Below are positions 16,938 to 25,664 of a DNA stretch of 64,000 bases, piece after piece. The stretch is from positions 3,410,001 through 3,474,000 of the forward strand of contig NZ_CP045643.1 in the NCBI RefSeq assembly GCF_009498275.1, given 5' to 3'. The number at the start of each line of letters is the position of its first letter. The stretch's first letter is position 1. Made by a program: the position numbers and the translations under genes. Below the pieces are notes generated by a model. It did no database searches and was not told the origin of the DNA. It saw nothing but the letters and a program-made list of their open reading frames with translations. This DNA comes from Streptomyces fagopyri. Lineage in GTDB: Bacteria; Actinomycetota; Actinomycetes; Streptomycetales; Streptomycetaceae.

Positions 16938-18533
16938 TCACGCCGCTTCCCGGTAGGCCGCCGCCTCCTCCAGGTCCAGCCGTCTCAGCAGCGTGCGCAG
17001 CATCTCGTCGTCGATGTAGCGGTGGTCGCGGAGCCGCACGAACACCTCACGCTCGGCGCTGATCATCTTGCGGGACAGCCTGCGGTAGGTGTCGTCGGCG
17101 TTCTCCCCGGTCACCGGGTTGACGGCGCCGAGCCGCTCCCAGACCGCGTTGCGGCGGCGCTCCAGGACCGAGCGCAGCCGGTCGGCGAGTGGCGGGGGCA
17201 GGACATTGCGCTCGTCGGCCAGCAGTTCGTCGAGGCGCTGTTCGGCGGCCCGGGACGCCTGGGCCTGGGCGTTGGCCTCGGCGAGCGTCTCGGCCTGGGT
17301 GTCCCGGCCGGGCAGCTTCAGGAGGCGGATCAGCGGAGGCAGGGTCAGTCCCTGGACGACCAGGGTGGCGATGACGGTGGTGAAGGTGAGGAAGAGCAGG
17401 AGATTGCGCTCGGGGAAGGCGTCGCCGCCGTCCACGGTGAGCGGGATCGAGAAGGCAATGGCGAGCGACACCACGCCCCGCATCCCGGCCCAGCCGATGA
17501 CGAACGGGGCTTTCCAGGTGGGGTTCTCCTCCCGCTTCCTGATCCGCGGGGACACGATCCGCGGCAGGAACGTGGCGGGGTACACCCACACGAACCGCGC
17601 GGCGACCACCGCCAGGAAGACGACCACCGCGTACCAGGCGGCGCTGACACCCTCGTACGGGCCGAGGCCCTTGAGGACGACGGGCAGTTGCAGGCCGATC
17701 AGCGCGAACACGGCCGATTCCAGGACGAACGCGACCATCTTCCAGACGGCCTCCTCCTGGAGCCGCGTCGCGAAGTCCACCTCCCAGGCACGGTGTCCGA
17801 GGTACAGCGCGACGACGACCACCGCCAGCACCCCGGAGGCGTGCACCTGTTCGGCGATCCCGTACGCCACGAAGGGGATCAGCAGGGAGAGGGTGTTCTG
17901 CAGGAGCGCCTCGTTCAGGCGGGTGCGCAGCCAGTGGATCGGCATCATCAGGACGAGGCCGACGACCACGCCGCCGACCGCCGCGAGCAGGAACTCACGG
18001 ATGCCGCCCGACCAGGTCGCGCCCTCGCCGACCGCGGCGGCGAGGGCCACCTTGTAGGCGGTGATCGCGGTCGCGTCGTTCACCAGGGACTCGCCCTGCA
18101 GAATCGTGGTGATCTTCGACGGCAGCCCCACCCGGCGTGCCACCGCGGTGGCCGCGACCGCGTCCGGCGGCGCCACGACCGCCCCGAACACCAGCGCCGC
18201 GGGCAGCGGCAGGCCCGGCACGATCAGATAGGTGACCCAGCCGACGGCGAGCGTCGCGAAGAGCACGTACCCGACCGACAGCAGCGCGATCGGCCGCAGA
18301 TGCGCCCGCAGATCGAGGTACGAGCTGTCGGTGGCGGCCGTGTACAGCAGCGGGGGCAGCAGCAGCGGGAGGACGACCTCGGGGTCGAGTTCGTACCCGG
18401 GCACCCCGGGGACGTACGCGATCACCAGGCCCGCGGCGACGAGCAGCAGCGGCGCCGGCACCGGAGTACGGCGGGCCGCTCCGGCGACGGCGGCGCTTCC
18501 CGCGACCAGCAACAGCAGTGGCAATACGTGCAT
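16938..18533 (-). CDS. Na+/H+ antiporter (NhaP/CPA1 family)
   Basis: The 531-residue CPA1 exchanger has about twelve membrane spans. It contains the functional pair FGAVVAPPDAVAATAVARRVGLP and ILQGESLVNDATAI (ESLxNDA motif) and the GWAGMRGVVSLAIA segment. A cytosolic helical C-terminus of about 110 residues follows. It exchanges sodium or potassium for protons. ATG 18531-18533 is 61 bases from a divergent UBP-type zinc-finger gene, a pairing that hints at a shared role. Confidence 0.93.
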   Translation of the reverse strand: MHVLPLLLLVAGSAAVAGAARRTPVPAPLLLVAAGLVIAYVPGVPGYELDPEVVLPLLLPPLLYTAATDSSYLDLRAHLRPIALLSVGYVLFATLAVGWVTYLIVPGLPLPAALVFGAVVAPPDAVAATAVARRVGLPSKITTILQGESLVNDATAITAYKVALAAAVGEGATWSGGIREFLLAAVGGVVVGLVLMMPIHWLRTRLNEALLQNTLSLLIPFVAYGIAEQVHASGVLAVVVVALYLGHRAWEVDFATRLQEEAVWKMVAFVLESAVFALIGLQLPVVLKGLGPYEGVSAAWYAVVVFLAVVAARFVWVYPATFLPRIVSPRIRKREENPTWKAPFVIGWAGMRGVVSLAIAFSIPLTVDGGDAFPERNLLLFLTFTTVIATLVVQGLTLPPLIRLLKLPGRDTQAETLAEANAQAQASRAAEQRLDELLADERNVLPPPLADRLRSVLERRRNAVWERLGAVNPVTGENADDTYRRLSRKMISAEREVFVRLRDHRYIDDEMLRTLLRRLDLEEAAAYREAA

Positions 18534-18594
18534 CCTCGTCCGCCCGCCCTCGTTTTCGCGCGGCATCCCGCACGCCCGACGTAACCTGGCAATC

Positions 18595-18855
18595 ATGAAA
18601 CAGTGCACGCATGCCGACGCGCTGCCGCACCCCGCACCAGAGCCCACGAGCGAGACGTGCCTGGAGTGTCTCGCCGCCGGCACACATCCGGTACAGCTGC
18701 GGCTGTGCCTGGAATGCGGGCACCTCAGCTGCTGCGACTCCTCGCCGCTGCGGCACGCGACAGAGCATTTCAAGGAGACGGGACATCCCGTGATGCGAAC
18801 CTTCGAGCCCGGTGAGAGCTGGCGCTGGTGCTTCGTCGACCACGTACTGGCGTGA
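18595..18855 (+). CDS. UBP-type zinc-finger protein
   Basis: This 86-residue stand-alone ZnF-UBP module has C4, CLEC (22-25), LCLECGHLSCCDSS and the HATEHFKETGHPVMRTFEPGESWRWCFVD block that shapes the ubiquitin-C-terminus pocket in eukaryotic relatives. In bacteria the role is unknown. It diverges from the Na+/H+ antiporter. In other actinobacteria such fingers are sometimes fused to antiporters (from memory), so a regulatory link is possible. Confidence 0.88.
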   Translation: MKQCTHADALPHPAPEPTSETCLECLAAGTHPVQLRLCLECGHLSCCDSSPLRHATEHFKETGHPVMRTFEPGESWRWCFVDHVLA

Positions 18856-18869
18856 CCCGCCGTCGGGAC

Positions 18870-18895
18870 GGTTCGACCGTCTGACGCCTGGGTAC
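18870..18895 (+). promoter_or_regulatory. SigH/SigB-type promoter upstream of the sigH operon
   Basis: GGTT (18870-18873), 16 bases, then GGGTAC (18890-18895) fits the Streptomyces SigB/SigH consensus GNNT-N14-16-GGGTAC. It lies about 220 bases before the anti-sigma gene, consistent with autoregulation of sigH. Confidence 0.6.
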
Positions 18896-18953
18896 GTCAA
18901 CCCGGCGCGCGCTCTTCCTATTTGGGCCCGCAGACCCCTAGCCACTGTCCGTA

Positions 18954-18972
18954 CTCATAGGCTTACTATGAG
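18954..18972. promoter_or_regulatory. Inverted repeat over a TACTAT -10 box
   Basis: CTCATAG and CTATGAG are perfect 7-base arms five bases apart, overlapping a TACTAT hexamer at 18964-18969. The arrangement suggests a repressor site on a second promoter of the sigH operon; BldD is known to act on the S. coelicolor sigH promoter region, but I cannot assign this site. Confidence 0.45.
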
Positions 18973-19114
18973 TGACAGCGGGGGAGCGGGGTCCCCGGGA
19001 CAGGAAAGTCGGGAGCGCGGTAGCGTCACCGCTGAACACCTGGCGCGTTACCCCGGGGGGCGACCCTCGGCCCCGAAAGAGCTCGAATGAGCTTGTACCA
19101 CCTTGGAGGTGAGG

Positions 19115-19528
19115 GTGTCCCAGATCGCAGGCGAGCCCGCGACTAAGGACTTCGTGGAAGTCCGGCTGCCGGCCGCGGGTGCCTACCTGTCGGTGCTGCG
19201 CACGGCCACGGCCGGCCTCGCGGCCCGTTTGGACTTCACCCTCGACGAGATCGAGGACCTGCGCATCGCGGTGGACGAGGCCTGCGCGATCCTGCTGCAG
19301 CAGGCCGTCCCCGGCTCGGTGCTCAGTTGCGTCTTCCGGCTCATCGACGACTCGCTCGAGGTGACGGTGTCCGCTCCGACCACGGACGGTCACGCTCCGT
19401 CACGGGACACGTTCGCGTGGACCGTTCTCTCGGCGCTCGCGGGCAAGGTCGACTCCACCGTCGCCGAGGACAAGACCGTTTCGATCAGCCTCTACAAACA
19501 GCGCGGCGCGGGACCCGGGCCGGCGTGA
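19115..19528 (+). CDS. ushX: Anti-sigma factor for SigH (RsbW-like kinase)
   Basis: The 137-residue GHKL-fold protein of the RsbW/SpoIIAB type contains LDEIEDLRIAVDEACAILLQQA, which holds the N-box region (E-x-x-x-A-V-D-E-A), and a C-terminal FAWTVLSALAG helix. It would bind and inhibit SigH. GTG 19115 is chosen because GGAGGTGAGG lies just upstream. It corresponds to UshX/PrsH of S. coelicolor, encoded directly before sigH. The stop TGA overlaps a GTG in the sigH frame, so translation may be coupled. Confidence 0.9.
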   Translation: MSQIAGEPATKDFVEVRLPAAGAYLSVLRTATAGLAARLDFTLDEIEDLRIAVDEACAILLQQAVPGSVLSCVFRLIDDSLEVTVSAPTTDGHAPSRDTFAWTVLSALAGKVDSTVAEDKTVSISLYKQRGAGPGPA

Positions 19529-19545
19529 GGGAGGGGGACGGGCCG

Positions 19546-20715
19546 GTGCGGGACGAAGAGCGCGGCACACGGGAGCTTCCCGCCGGGCCCGTCGACGGCC
19601 TCGACGCGCCGCGGCGCGTGGCGGAGGGCGTCGACGGCATCCCCGAGCAGGCCCGGCCGCACCCGGACGACGGCACAGCCTCCCGGGCCGGGGATCCCCC
19701 CAGCCCGAACGAAGCCGAGAACGCGGGGGTCGCACCGGTCGACGAGGACGGACAGGAGAAGCTCCCCGGCCGTGACGACGGACAACGGGATCCGGAGGGT
19801 GCCGCGCGGAGCACGTCCTCGGAAGGGCGGCGGCTGGTGACGGGCGGGACTATGAGCGAGCAAGAACAACACGACAAGACGGCTGCGCAGAACGTGCAGA
19901 GCGTGCAGGCCACGCAGCACGGGCCCAGCGTCCAGCACATCCATCACGACCCGAAGGACCCGCAGGACCGCAGCGGAGCGCGGGCGATGTTCATCGAGCT
20001 GCGCAAGCTGCCGGACGGCAGCGCCGAGTACGCGGAGCTGCGCAACCAGCTGGTCCGCATGCACCTCCCGCTCGTCGAGCACCTCGCGCGCCGCTTCCGC
20101 AACCGCGGGGAGCCGCTGGACGACCTGACCCAGGTCGCCACCATCGGCCTGATCAAGTCGGTCGACCGGTTCGACCCGGAGCGCGGCGTCGAGTTCTCGA
20201 CGTACGCGACCCCCACGGTCGTCGGCGAGATCAAGCGCCACTTCCGCGACAAGGGCTGGGCGGTCCGCGTGCCGCGCCGCCTCCAGGAACTGCGTCTCGC
20301 GCTCACCACGGCGACCGCGGAACTCTCCCAGCAGCACGGACGTTCCCCCACGGTCCACGAACTCGCCGAGAAGCTGGCCATCTCGGAGGAAGAGGTCCTG
20401 GAGGGCCTGGAGTCCGCCAACGCCTACTCCACGCTGTCCCTGGACGTTCCCGACACGGACGACGAGTCCCCGGCCGTCGCCGACACACTCGGCGCCGAGG
20501 ACGAGGCCCTGGAAGGGGTCGAGTACCGGGAGTCACTGAAGCCGCTGCTGGAGGATCTTCCGCCGCGAGAGAAGCGGATCCTTCTCCTTCGCTTCTTCGG
20601 CAACATGACCCAGTCGCAGATCGCCCAGGAGGTCGGCATCTCCCAGATGCACGTCTCCCGTCTTCTCGCCCGCACCCTCGCCCAGCTCCGCGAGAAGCTG
20701 CTGGTCGAGGAGTAG
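19546..20715 (+). CDS. sigH: Stress/developmental sigma factor SigH
   Basis: This is a SigB-family (group 3) sigma factor. Region 2 runs from MHLPLVEHLARRFRNRGEPLDDLTQVATIGL through DRFDPERGVEFSTYATPTVVGEIKRHFRD, region 3 includes VPRRLQELRL, and region 4 ends NMTQSQIAQEVGISQMHVSRLLARTL. The N-terminus is a long acidic, Pro/Glu-rich extension. Several in-frame starts exist: GTG 19525 (GTGA overlap with ushX), GTG 19546 (G-rich site upstream), ATG 19852 (MSEQEQ) and ATG 19987. S. coelicolor SigH is likewise made as several isoforms. It controls osmotic stress and septation genes. Confidence 0.93.
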   Translation: MRDEERGTRELPAGPVDGLDAPRRVAEGVDGIPEQARPHPDDGTASRAGDPPSPNEAENAGVAPVDEDGQEKLPGRDDGQRDPEGAARSTSSEGRRLVTGGTMSEQEQHDKTAAQNVQSVQATQHGPSVQHIHHDPKDPQDRSGARAMFIELRKLPDGSAEYAELRNQLVRMHLPLVEHLARRFRNRGEPLDDLTQVATIGLIKSVDRFDPERGVEFSTYATPTVVGEIKRHFRDKGWAVRVPRRLQELRLALTTATAELSQQHGRSPTVHELAEKLAISEEEVLEGLESANAYSTLSLDVPDTDDESPAVADTLGAEDEALEGVEYRESLKPLLEDLPPREKRILLLRFFGNMTQSQIAQEVGISQMHVSRLLARTLAQLREKLLVEE

Positions 20716-20739
20716 CCCGCTCCGTGGACCGGAGCGGGC
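20715..20739 (+). terminator. sigH terminator
   Basis: GCCCGCTCCG, loop TGGAC, CGGAGCGGGC: ten perfect pairs starting at the last base of the sigH stop codon. Confidence 0.8.
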
Positions 20740-20961
20740 GGCCGCCGCCGAGGGCACCGGCTCCACGGGGACGCCGGACCCATCGGCAGCACTCGTCGCC
20801 GGAGGGACCGCGGTGCGCCACCACCGGCAGCACCGCCACCCCCGTCAGCAGAGGCGGCACCGGCGCGGAACCCTCCCGGCGACGAGACGTACCGGCGGGA
20901 CAGGACGGACCACGCTCCAGGGGCCGGTCGTACGTCGGGAACCGAGGGCTACCCTTCAGGG

Positions 20962-21417
20962 GTGAGCGCTGAGCAGACCCCCGCCCCCGGCACGTCGACC
21001 GCGGAGCCCCGCCCCGGGCGGCTGACCGCCGCGGCGGCGCTGGCCGCGCTGGAGGGGCTCGCCCTGGCCGCGGGCGGTGTCTACCTGTTCGTGGAAGGTC
21101 TCACCGGATCCCCGGACGACCGGCGGGGGGCCGTCACGGGTGGCGTGACGCTGGTCGTTCTCGCGTTGCTGCCCCTGCTGGCCGCGCGCGGGCTGGTGCT
21201 CCGCCGCAGATGGAGCCGGGGCCCCGCGGTCATCACCCAGATCCTGGCCCTGCCCGTCGCCTATAACCTGCTGCGGGCCGACAGCATGGCCATCCCCGCG
21301 GGCATCGTGCTGGCCGTCGTCGCGGTCGCCGCGCTGGTCCTGCTCGTGAACCCGGCGACGACGGCGGCCCTGGGCATCCGTGGCCCGGGTGGCGCCGAGG
21401 AGTCCCGGCGGCCCTGA
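20962..21417 (+). CDS. Small integral membrane protein
   Basis: The 151 residues include four hydrophobic spans (about 22-45, 58-78, 88-105 and 112-132) after a Pro-rich N-terminus. The family is unknown. A TACCCT hexamer (20950-20955) ends six bases before GTG 20962 and there is no ribosome site, so a leaderless mRNA is likely. Confidence 0.8.
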   Translation: MSAEQTPAPGTSTAEPRPGRLTAAAALAALEGLALAAGGVYLFVEGLTGSPDDRRGAVTGGVTLVVLALLPLLAARGLVLRRRWSRGPAVITQILALPVAYNLLRADSMAIPAGIVLAVVAVAALVLLVNPATTAALGIRGPGGAEESRRP

Positions 21418-21629
21418 CGCGCCACGGCCGGCGCCCCTTGTCCGGCCCGCGCCGGTGACCCGTCCCGCCGCCCCCTGCGACATGCGCCGCCGGCCCGCCC
21501 AGCGCCCACGGCCCGGCGCCGTACCCCGTTCCCGCCGTCCCTCCCCGTGTCGAGACTCACGCCCTCATCTCTTACCCGATCCCTACCTCGGTCTGGGACG
21601 AGTACCGCACGGTAGGTACGCTGCATCGC

Positions 21630-22598
21630 ATGCGTGCACTTCTCGTGGTCAATCCGGCAGCAACCACCACAAGTGCGCGCACGCGCGACGTGTTGATCCA
21701 CGCGTTGGCGAGCGAGATGAAGCTCGAAGTGGTCACCACCGAGTACCGCGGGCACGCCCGGGACCTGGGCCGGCAGGCCGCGGAGGGTGAGGACATAGAA
21801 CTGGTCGTCGCCCTCGGCGGCGACGGCACCGTGAACGAGGTCGTGAACGGCCTGCTGCACAACGGCCCCGAGCTGGACCGCCTGCCCCGCCTCGCCGTGG
21901 TCCCCGGCGGCTCCACCAATGTCTTCGCCCGCGCCCTCGGCCTGCCCAACGACGCGGTGGAGGCCACCGGCGCCCTGCTGGACGCGCTGAGAGAGAACCG
22001 CGAGCGCACGGTCGGCCTCGGTCTCGCCGCGGGCACCCCCGGCACCGAGGACGAATCGGTCCCCTCCCGCTGGTTCACGTTCTGTGCCGGACTCGGCTTC
22101 GACGCCGGGGTGATCGGCCGGGTCGAGCAGCAGCGGGAGCGCGGCAAGCGCTCCACGCACGCTCTGTATTTGCGCCAAGTGGTACGTCAGTTTCTGGACG
22201 AACCTCACCGCAGGCACGGAACGATCACCCTGGACCGCCCCGGCGAGGACCCGGTCACCGATCTCGTCCTGTCCATAATCTGCAACACCTCGCCCTGGAC
22301 GTTTCTCGGCAATCGTCCGGTGTACGCCTCGCCTAAGGCTTCGTTCGATACCGGGCTCGACGTACTCGGCCTCAGCCGTATGTCGACGACCGCGGTCGCC
22401 CGGTATGCCACCCAGTTGCTCACTTCGTCCCCCGAACGCGGTCCGCACGGAAAGCACGCCCTGTCCCTGCACGACCTGACCGACTTCACCTTGCATTCGA
22501 AGGTGCCACTCCCCCTCCAGATGGACGGCGACCACCTGGGACTGCGCAGAAGCGTGACGTTCACAGGCGTACGCCGTGCACTGCGTGTGATTGTGTGA
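21630..22598 (+). CDS. Diacylglycerol/lipid kinase (DagK-like)
   Basis: The 322-residue diacylglycerol-kinase-catalytic-domain protein starts MRALLVVNPAATTTSARTRD and has the nucleotide-binding ALGGDGTVNEVVNGL (GGDGT) and VVPGGSTNVFARALGLP loops. It would phosphorylate diacylglycerol or a sphingosine-like lipid at the membrane face. ATG 21630 fits the family start. Confidence 0.93.
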   Translation: MRALLVVNPAATTTSARTRDVLIHALASEMKLEVVTTEYRGHARDLGRQAAEGEDIELVVALGGDGTVNEVVNGLLHNGPELDRLPRLAVVPGGSTNVFARALGLPNDAVEATGALLDALRENRERTVGLGLAAGTPGTEDESVPSRWFTFCAGLGFDAGVIGRVEQQRERGKRSTHALYLRQVVRQFLDEPHRRHGTITLDRPGEDPVTDLVLSIICNTSPWTFLGNRPVYASPKASFDTGLDVLGLSRMSTTAVARYATQLLTSSPERGPHGKHALSLHDLTDFTLHSKVPLPLQMDGDHLGLRRSVTFTGVRRALRVIV

Positions 22599-22625
22599 GT
22601 GGAAGGCCGCAAAGTCCTTTCACTC
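22597..22625 (+). terminator. Hairpin at end of lipid kinase gene
   Basis: GAGTGGAAGG and CCTTTCACTC form a stem with one mismatch, overlapping the stop codon. Confidence 0.5.
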
Positions 22626-22916
22626 GAACGTTTAGACCAGGGTCCACCCCATGGAAGTACGGCTGTGACCTAGTCGACACCGAGGAATCAAAAAAAACTT
22701 TCCAGAAGGGGTTGTATCCGCCGCCGAGGTTTGCGAGTCTCTACGTGGCGCTCGGGACGGCCCGCAACATCGGCCCCACAGAGCGCCAGAACCCCTCCTC
22801 AAATCACAGGACCACACCAGTCCGTCTGGTAGTCGGCCCTTCACTTGTTGAGGGATTCGTGAAAGCGTTCACATTCACAAGCAACGTGCATGTAATACCA
22901 AGGAGAGGTAGCAGCC
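22626..22916 (+). promoter_or_regulatory. Long leader/promoter region of wblE
   Basis: Nearly 300 bases without a gene precede wblE. The stretch is less GC-rich than its surroundings, with an A8 run near 22690-22697. A GGAAT at 22684 and GTT at 22711 recall the SigR consensus but the spacing is 22, not 18-19. AAGGAGAGG at about 22900 is the ribosome site. Confidence 0.5.
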
Positions 22917-23174
22917 ATGGACTGGCGTCACAACGCCGTTTGCCGCGAGGAAGACCCCGAGCTCTTCTTCCCCATCGGCAACACCGGTCCTGCGCTGCTG
23001 CAGATCGAGGAAGCCAAGGCCGTCTGCCGCCGCTGCCCCGTCATGGAGCAGTGCCTGCAGTGGGCGCTCGAGTCCGGCCAGGACTCCGGCGTCTGGGGTG
23101 GCCTCAGCGAGGACGAGCGTCGCGCAATGAAGCGCCGCGCCGCCCGCAACCGGGCTCGTCAGGCCACCGCCTGA
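22917..23174 (+). CDS. wblE: WhiB-like protein WblE
   Basis: The 85-residue Wbl protein has four cluster cysteines: C9, C37-x2-C40 (CRRCPVMEQC) and C46. GVWGG turn residues follow, then a basic tail KRRAARNRARQ. It coordinates a redox-sensitive [4Fe-4S] cluster and binds the principal sigma factor. Strong AAGGAGAG precedes ATG 22917. The short length and sequence match WblE, the near-universal actinobacterial member. Confidence 0.95.
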   Translation: MDWRHNAVCREEDPELFFPIGNTGPALLQIEEAKAVCRRCPVMEQCLQWALESGQDSGVWGGLSEDERRAMKRRAARNRARQATA

Positions 23175-23321
23175 CACCCCACCCCGCGACGAGCCTGAGC
23201 TTGGCGGCGCGTACAGCGTGTACGCATCTCCCGCCCCCGAGCCGCAGCGCGCAGTACCCCCGATGCTCCCCCCGGACCCTCGACCACGTTCGAGCAGGGG
23301 GTACCCCCATCGCAACGTAAG

Positions 23322-23355
23322 CAGAGGCCCCGGACCGAACGGTCCGGGGCCTCTG
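23322..23355. terminator. Bidirectional terminator between wblE and histidine kinase
   Basis: CAGAGGCCCCGGACC, loop GAAC, GGTCCGGGGCCTCTG: fifteen perfect pairs between convergent genes. Confidence 0.85.
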
Positions 23356-23404
23356 TCCTGCGTCGAGCGTCATCCGCCCCGCGCCATCGGGGCGCGGTCG
23401 CGTC

Positions 23405-24880
23405 CTACTTGGCCGCCCGTACCGGAATGTCCAGGATGACCTGCGTGCCGCGCTCCGGTGCCGCCACCATGTCGAACGTGCCGCCCAACTCGCCCTCCAC
23501 CAGGGTCCGTACGATCTGGAGGCCGAGGTTGCCCGAGCGGTGCGGGTCGAAGCCCTCCGGGAGACCGACACCGTCGTCCTGCACGGTGACCAGCAGGCGG
23601 GTCTCCTTGGTGGTGCCGCCCCGGACCGCCGAGACCTCGACCGTGCCCCGGTCGCCCTCGCGGAATCCGTGCTCCAGCGCGTTCTGCAGAATCTCGGTGA
23701 GGACCATGGAGAGCGGGGTCGCGACCTCCGCGTCCAGCACCCCGAAGCGGCCGGTGCGACGACCGGTGACCTTGCCGGGCGAGATCTCGGCGACCATCGC
23801 GAGCACCCGGTCGGCGATCTCGTCGAACTCCACCCGCTCGTCCAGGTTCTGAGACAGCGTCTCATGCACGATCGCGATCGACCCGACCCGTCGTACGGCT
23901 TCCTCCAGTGCCTCCCGGCCGCGCTCCGACTCGATGCGCCGGGCTTGCAGCCGCAGCAGTGCCGCCACCGTCTGGAGGTTGTTCTTGACCCGGTGGTGGA
24001 TCTCCCGGATGGTCGCGTCCTTGGTGATCAACTCGCGCTCGCGGCGGCGCAGTTCGGTGACGTCACGGAGCAGGACCAGGGAACCGACCCGGGTGCCCTT
24101 GGGCTTCAGCGGGATCGCCCGCAGCTGGATCACCCCTTCGGCGCTCTCGATCTCGAACTCGCGGGGCGCCCAGCCGCTCGCGACCTTGGCCAGCGCCTCG
24201 TCCACCGGTCCGCGGGACGGAGCGAGTTCGGCGGTGGTCACGCCCAGGTTGTGGCCCACCAGGTCGGACGCGAGACCCAGCCGGTGGTACGCGGACAGCG
24301 CGTTCGGTGAGGCGTACTGCACGATGCCTTCCGCGTCCAGGCGGATGAGTCCGTCGCCCACGCGCGGCGAGGCGTCCATGTCGACCTGCTGGTCGGGGAA
24401 CGGGAAGGAGCCGGCCGCGATCATCTGGGCGAGGTCGGAGGCGCTCTGGAGATACGTCAGCTCCAGCCGGCTCGGGGTGCGCACGGTGAGGAGATTGGTG
24501 TTGCGCGCGATGACACCCAGGACGCGCCCCTCCCGCCGTACCGGGATGGACTCGACCCGCACCGGCACCTCCTCCCGCCATTCGGGGTCGCCCTCGCGCA
24601 CGATGCGGCCCTCGTCGAGCGCCGCGTCCAGCAGCGGACGGCGGCCTCGCGGGACCAGATGACCCACCATGTCGTCCTGGTACGAGGTCGGACCGGTGTT
24701 GGGACGCATCTGCGCCACCGAGACATAGCGGGTGCCGTCCCGGGTGGGGACCCACAGGACGAGGTCGGCGAAGGAGAGGTCGGAGAGCAGCTGCCACTCC
24801 GAGACCAGCAGATGCAGCCACTCGAGATCGGAGGGACCGAGAGCGGTGTGCTGGCGTACGAGGTCGTTCATGGAGGGCAC
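23405..24880 (-). CDS. Sensor histidine kinase (GAF/PAS, HisKA_2)
   Basis: The 491-residue soluble kinase has an N-terminal GAF-like domain (about 20-160), a PAS domain (about 175-285, ending VLLRDVTELRRRERELITKD), and a HisKA_2 helix with the phospho-acceptor in IREIHHRVKNNLQTVAALL. The ATPase follows: N-box LTEILQNALEHGF, then DDGVGLPEG and RSGNLGLQIV. No response regulator gene is adjacent. GTG 24880 is seven bases after TAGGCT on the minus strand, suggesting a leaderless start; ATG 24871 is the alternative. Confidence 0.92.
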   Translation of the reverse strand: MPSMNDLVRQHTALGPSDLEWLHLLVSEWQLLSDLSFADLVLWVPTRDGTRYVSVAQMRPNTGPTSYQDDMVGHLVPRGRRPLLDAALDEGRIVREGDPEWREEVPVRVESIPVRREGRVLGVIARNTNLLTVRTPSRLELTYLQSASDLAQMIAAGSFPFPDQQVDMDASPRVGDGLIRLDAEGIVQYASPNALSAYHRLGLASDLVGHNLGVTTAELAPSRGPVDEALAKVASGWAPREFEIESAEGVIQLRAIPLKPKGTRVGSLVLLRDVTELRRRERELITKDATIREIHHRVKNNLQTVAALLRLQARRIESERGREALEEAVRRVGSIAIVHETLSQNLDERVEFDEIADRVLAMVAEISPGKVTGRRTGRFGVLDAEVATPLSMVLTEILQNALEHGFREGDRGTVEVSAVRGGTTKETRLLVTVQDDGVGLPEGFDPHRSGNLGLQIVRTLVEGELGGTFDMVAAPERGTQVILDIPVRAAK

Positions 24881-25146
24881 AGGTGCGAGCCTACCCGGGG
24901 GTCCGGTCGCGGTCCGAAAACACCCGCGGGCCGCGGCGCCTGGGAGGGACCCTCAACCCTCCCGGCACCGCAGCCCGGAGCAGCAACGGCCGCGGGCTGT
25001 GCGGTCCCGGTCGGCCGATGGAGAGGAGCCGGAGCAGTCAGGGCAGAGAGCGCCGGTTCCTCGGTCCGTCTTCCTGTGCGGGGAAGACGGAGGCTTGTTC
25101 AGTTGACGTGGTGACACTGTGGGCCACGGACGCCTTACCCGAACAT

Positions 25147-25162
25147 TGTGGACTAGACCATG
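25147..25162. promoter_or_regulatory. dre-like site in gene-free region
   Basis: TGTGGACTAGACCATG contains TGGACTAGACCA, one base away from the TGGTCTAGACCA core of the DasR operator. The same variant core occurs upstream of dasR at 31871. Confidence 0.5.
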
Positions 25163-25543
25163 TTCTCGCGTCCATGAGCCGACGGATGTTTGTTCTTGTC
25201 ACTTCATCGAATTTCCCACAGCTTCCACCACGCAGACTAGCCCGCTCGGCCCCCGGCGGGGGCCTGTTCCGCTCATATGGGGGGCCGGACGGGGGGCATG
25301 CGCGTCGCCCGCCGGGATGGGCGGCGGGGTCGGGTGGTCCGGGGCGGCCTCGACGCCGTCGCCGCCACGCGGCGGGTGACGCGGCGTGACGCGGGCTGGT
25401 GCCGGGCGCGGGCCGGGCGACGCGGTACCGGGCGTGCGCTGATGTCCGTGCGGCGCCTGTGTGTGCGGTGATGTCACCAGGGGTGGGGGCGCGACCATGG
25501 TTCGGTGTCAGCATCTCGTCGCGGGCGGAAGCGGATCGGCCGG

Positions 25544-25664
25544 GCGCGCCAGGCATGTCGGGTACGCCGGTGCGCCGGGCAAGTCGGGTACGCCGGTGCG
25601 CCGGGCAAGTCGGGTACGCCGGTGCGCCAGGCATGTCCGGTACGCCGATACGCCGGGCGTGCGC
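25544..25664. repeat. 26-bp tandem repeat, about 4.6 copies
   Basis: Units start at 25544, 25570, 25596, 25622 and 25648 (partial). Units two and three are identical; one and four differ at a few bases, for example GGCATGTC for GGCAAGTC. Each contains GGTACGCCG. No coding role is evident. Confidence 0.9.

Noticed and set aside
18968..19090. 40-codon reading frame MSDSGGAGSPGQ before ushX
   Set aside because: Its ATG overlaps a likely -10 box, it has no ribosome site, and the product is low complexity.
22684..22713. GGAAT...GTT before wblE as a SigR promoter
   Set aside because: Spacing is 22 bases, not the 18-19 required.
25544..25664. CRISPR array
   Set aside because: The units are contiguous with no spacers and no cas genes are nearby.
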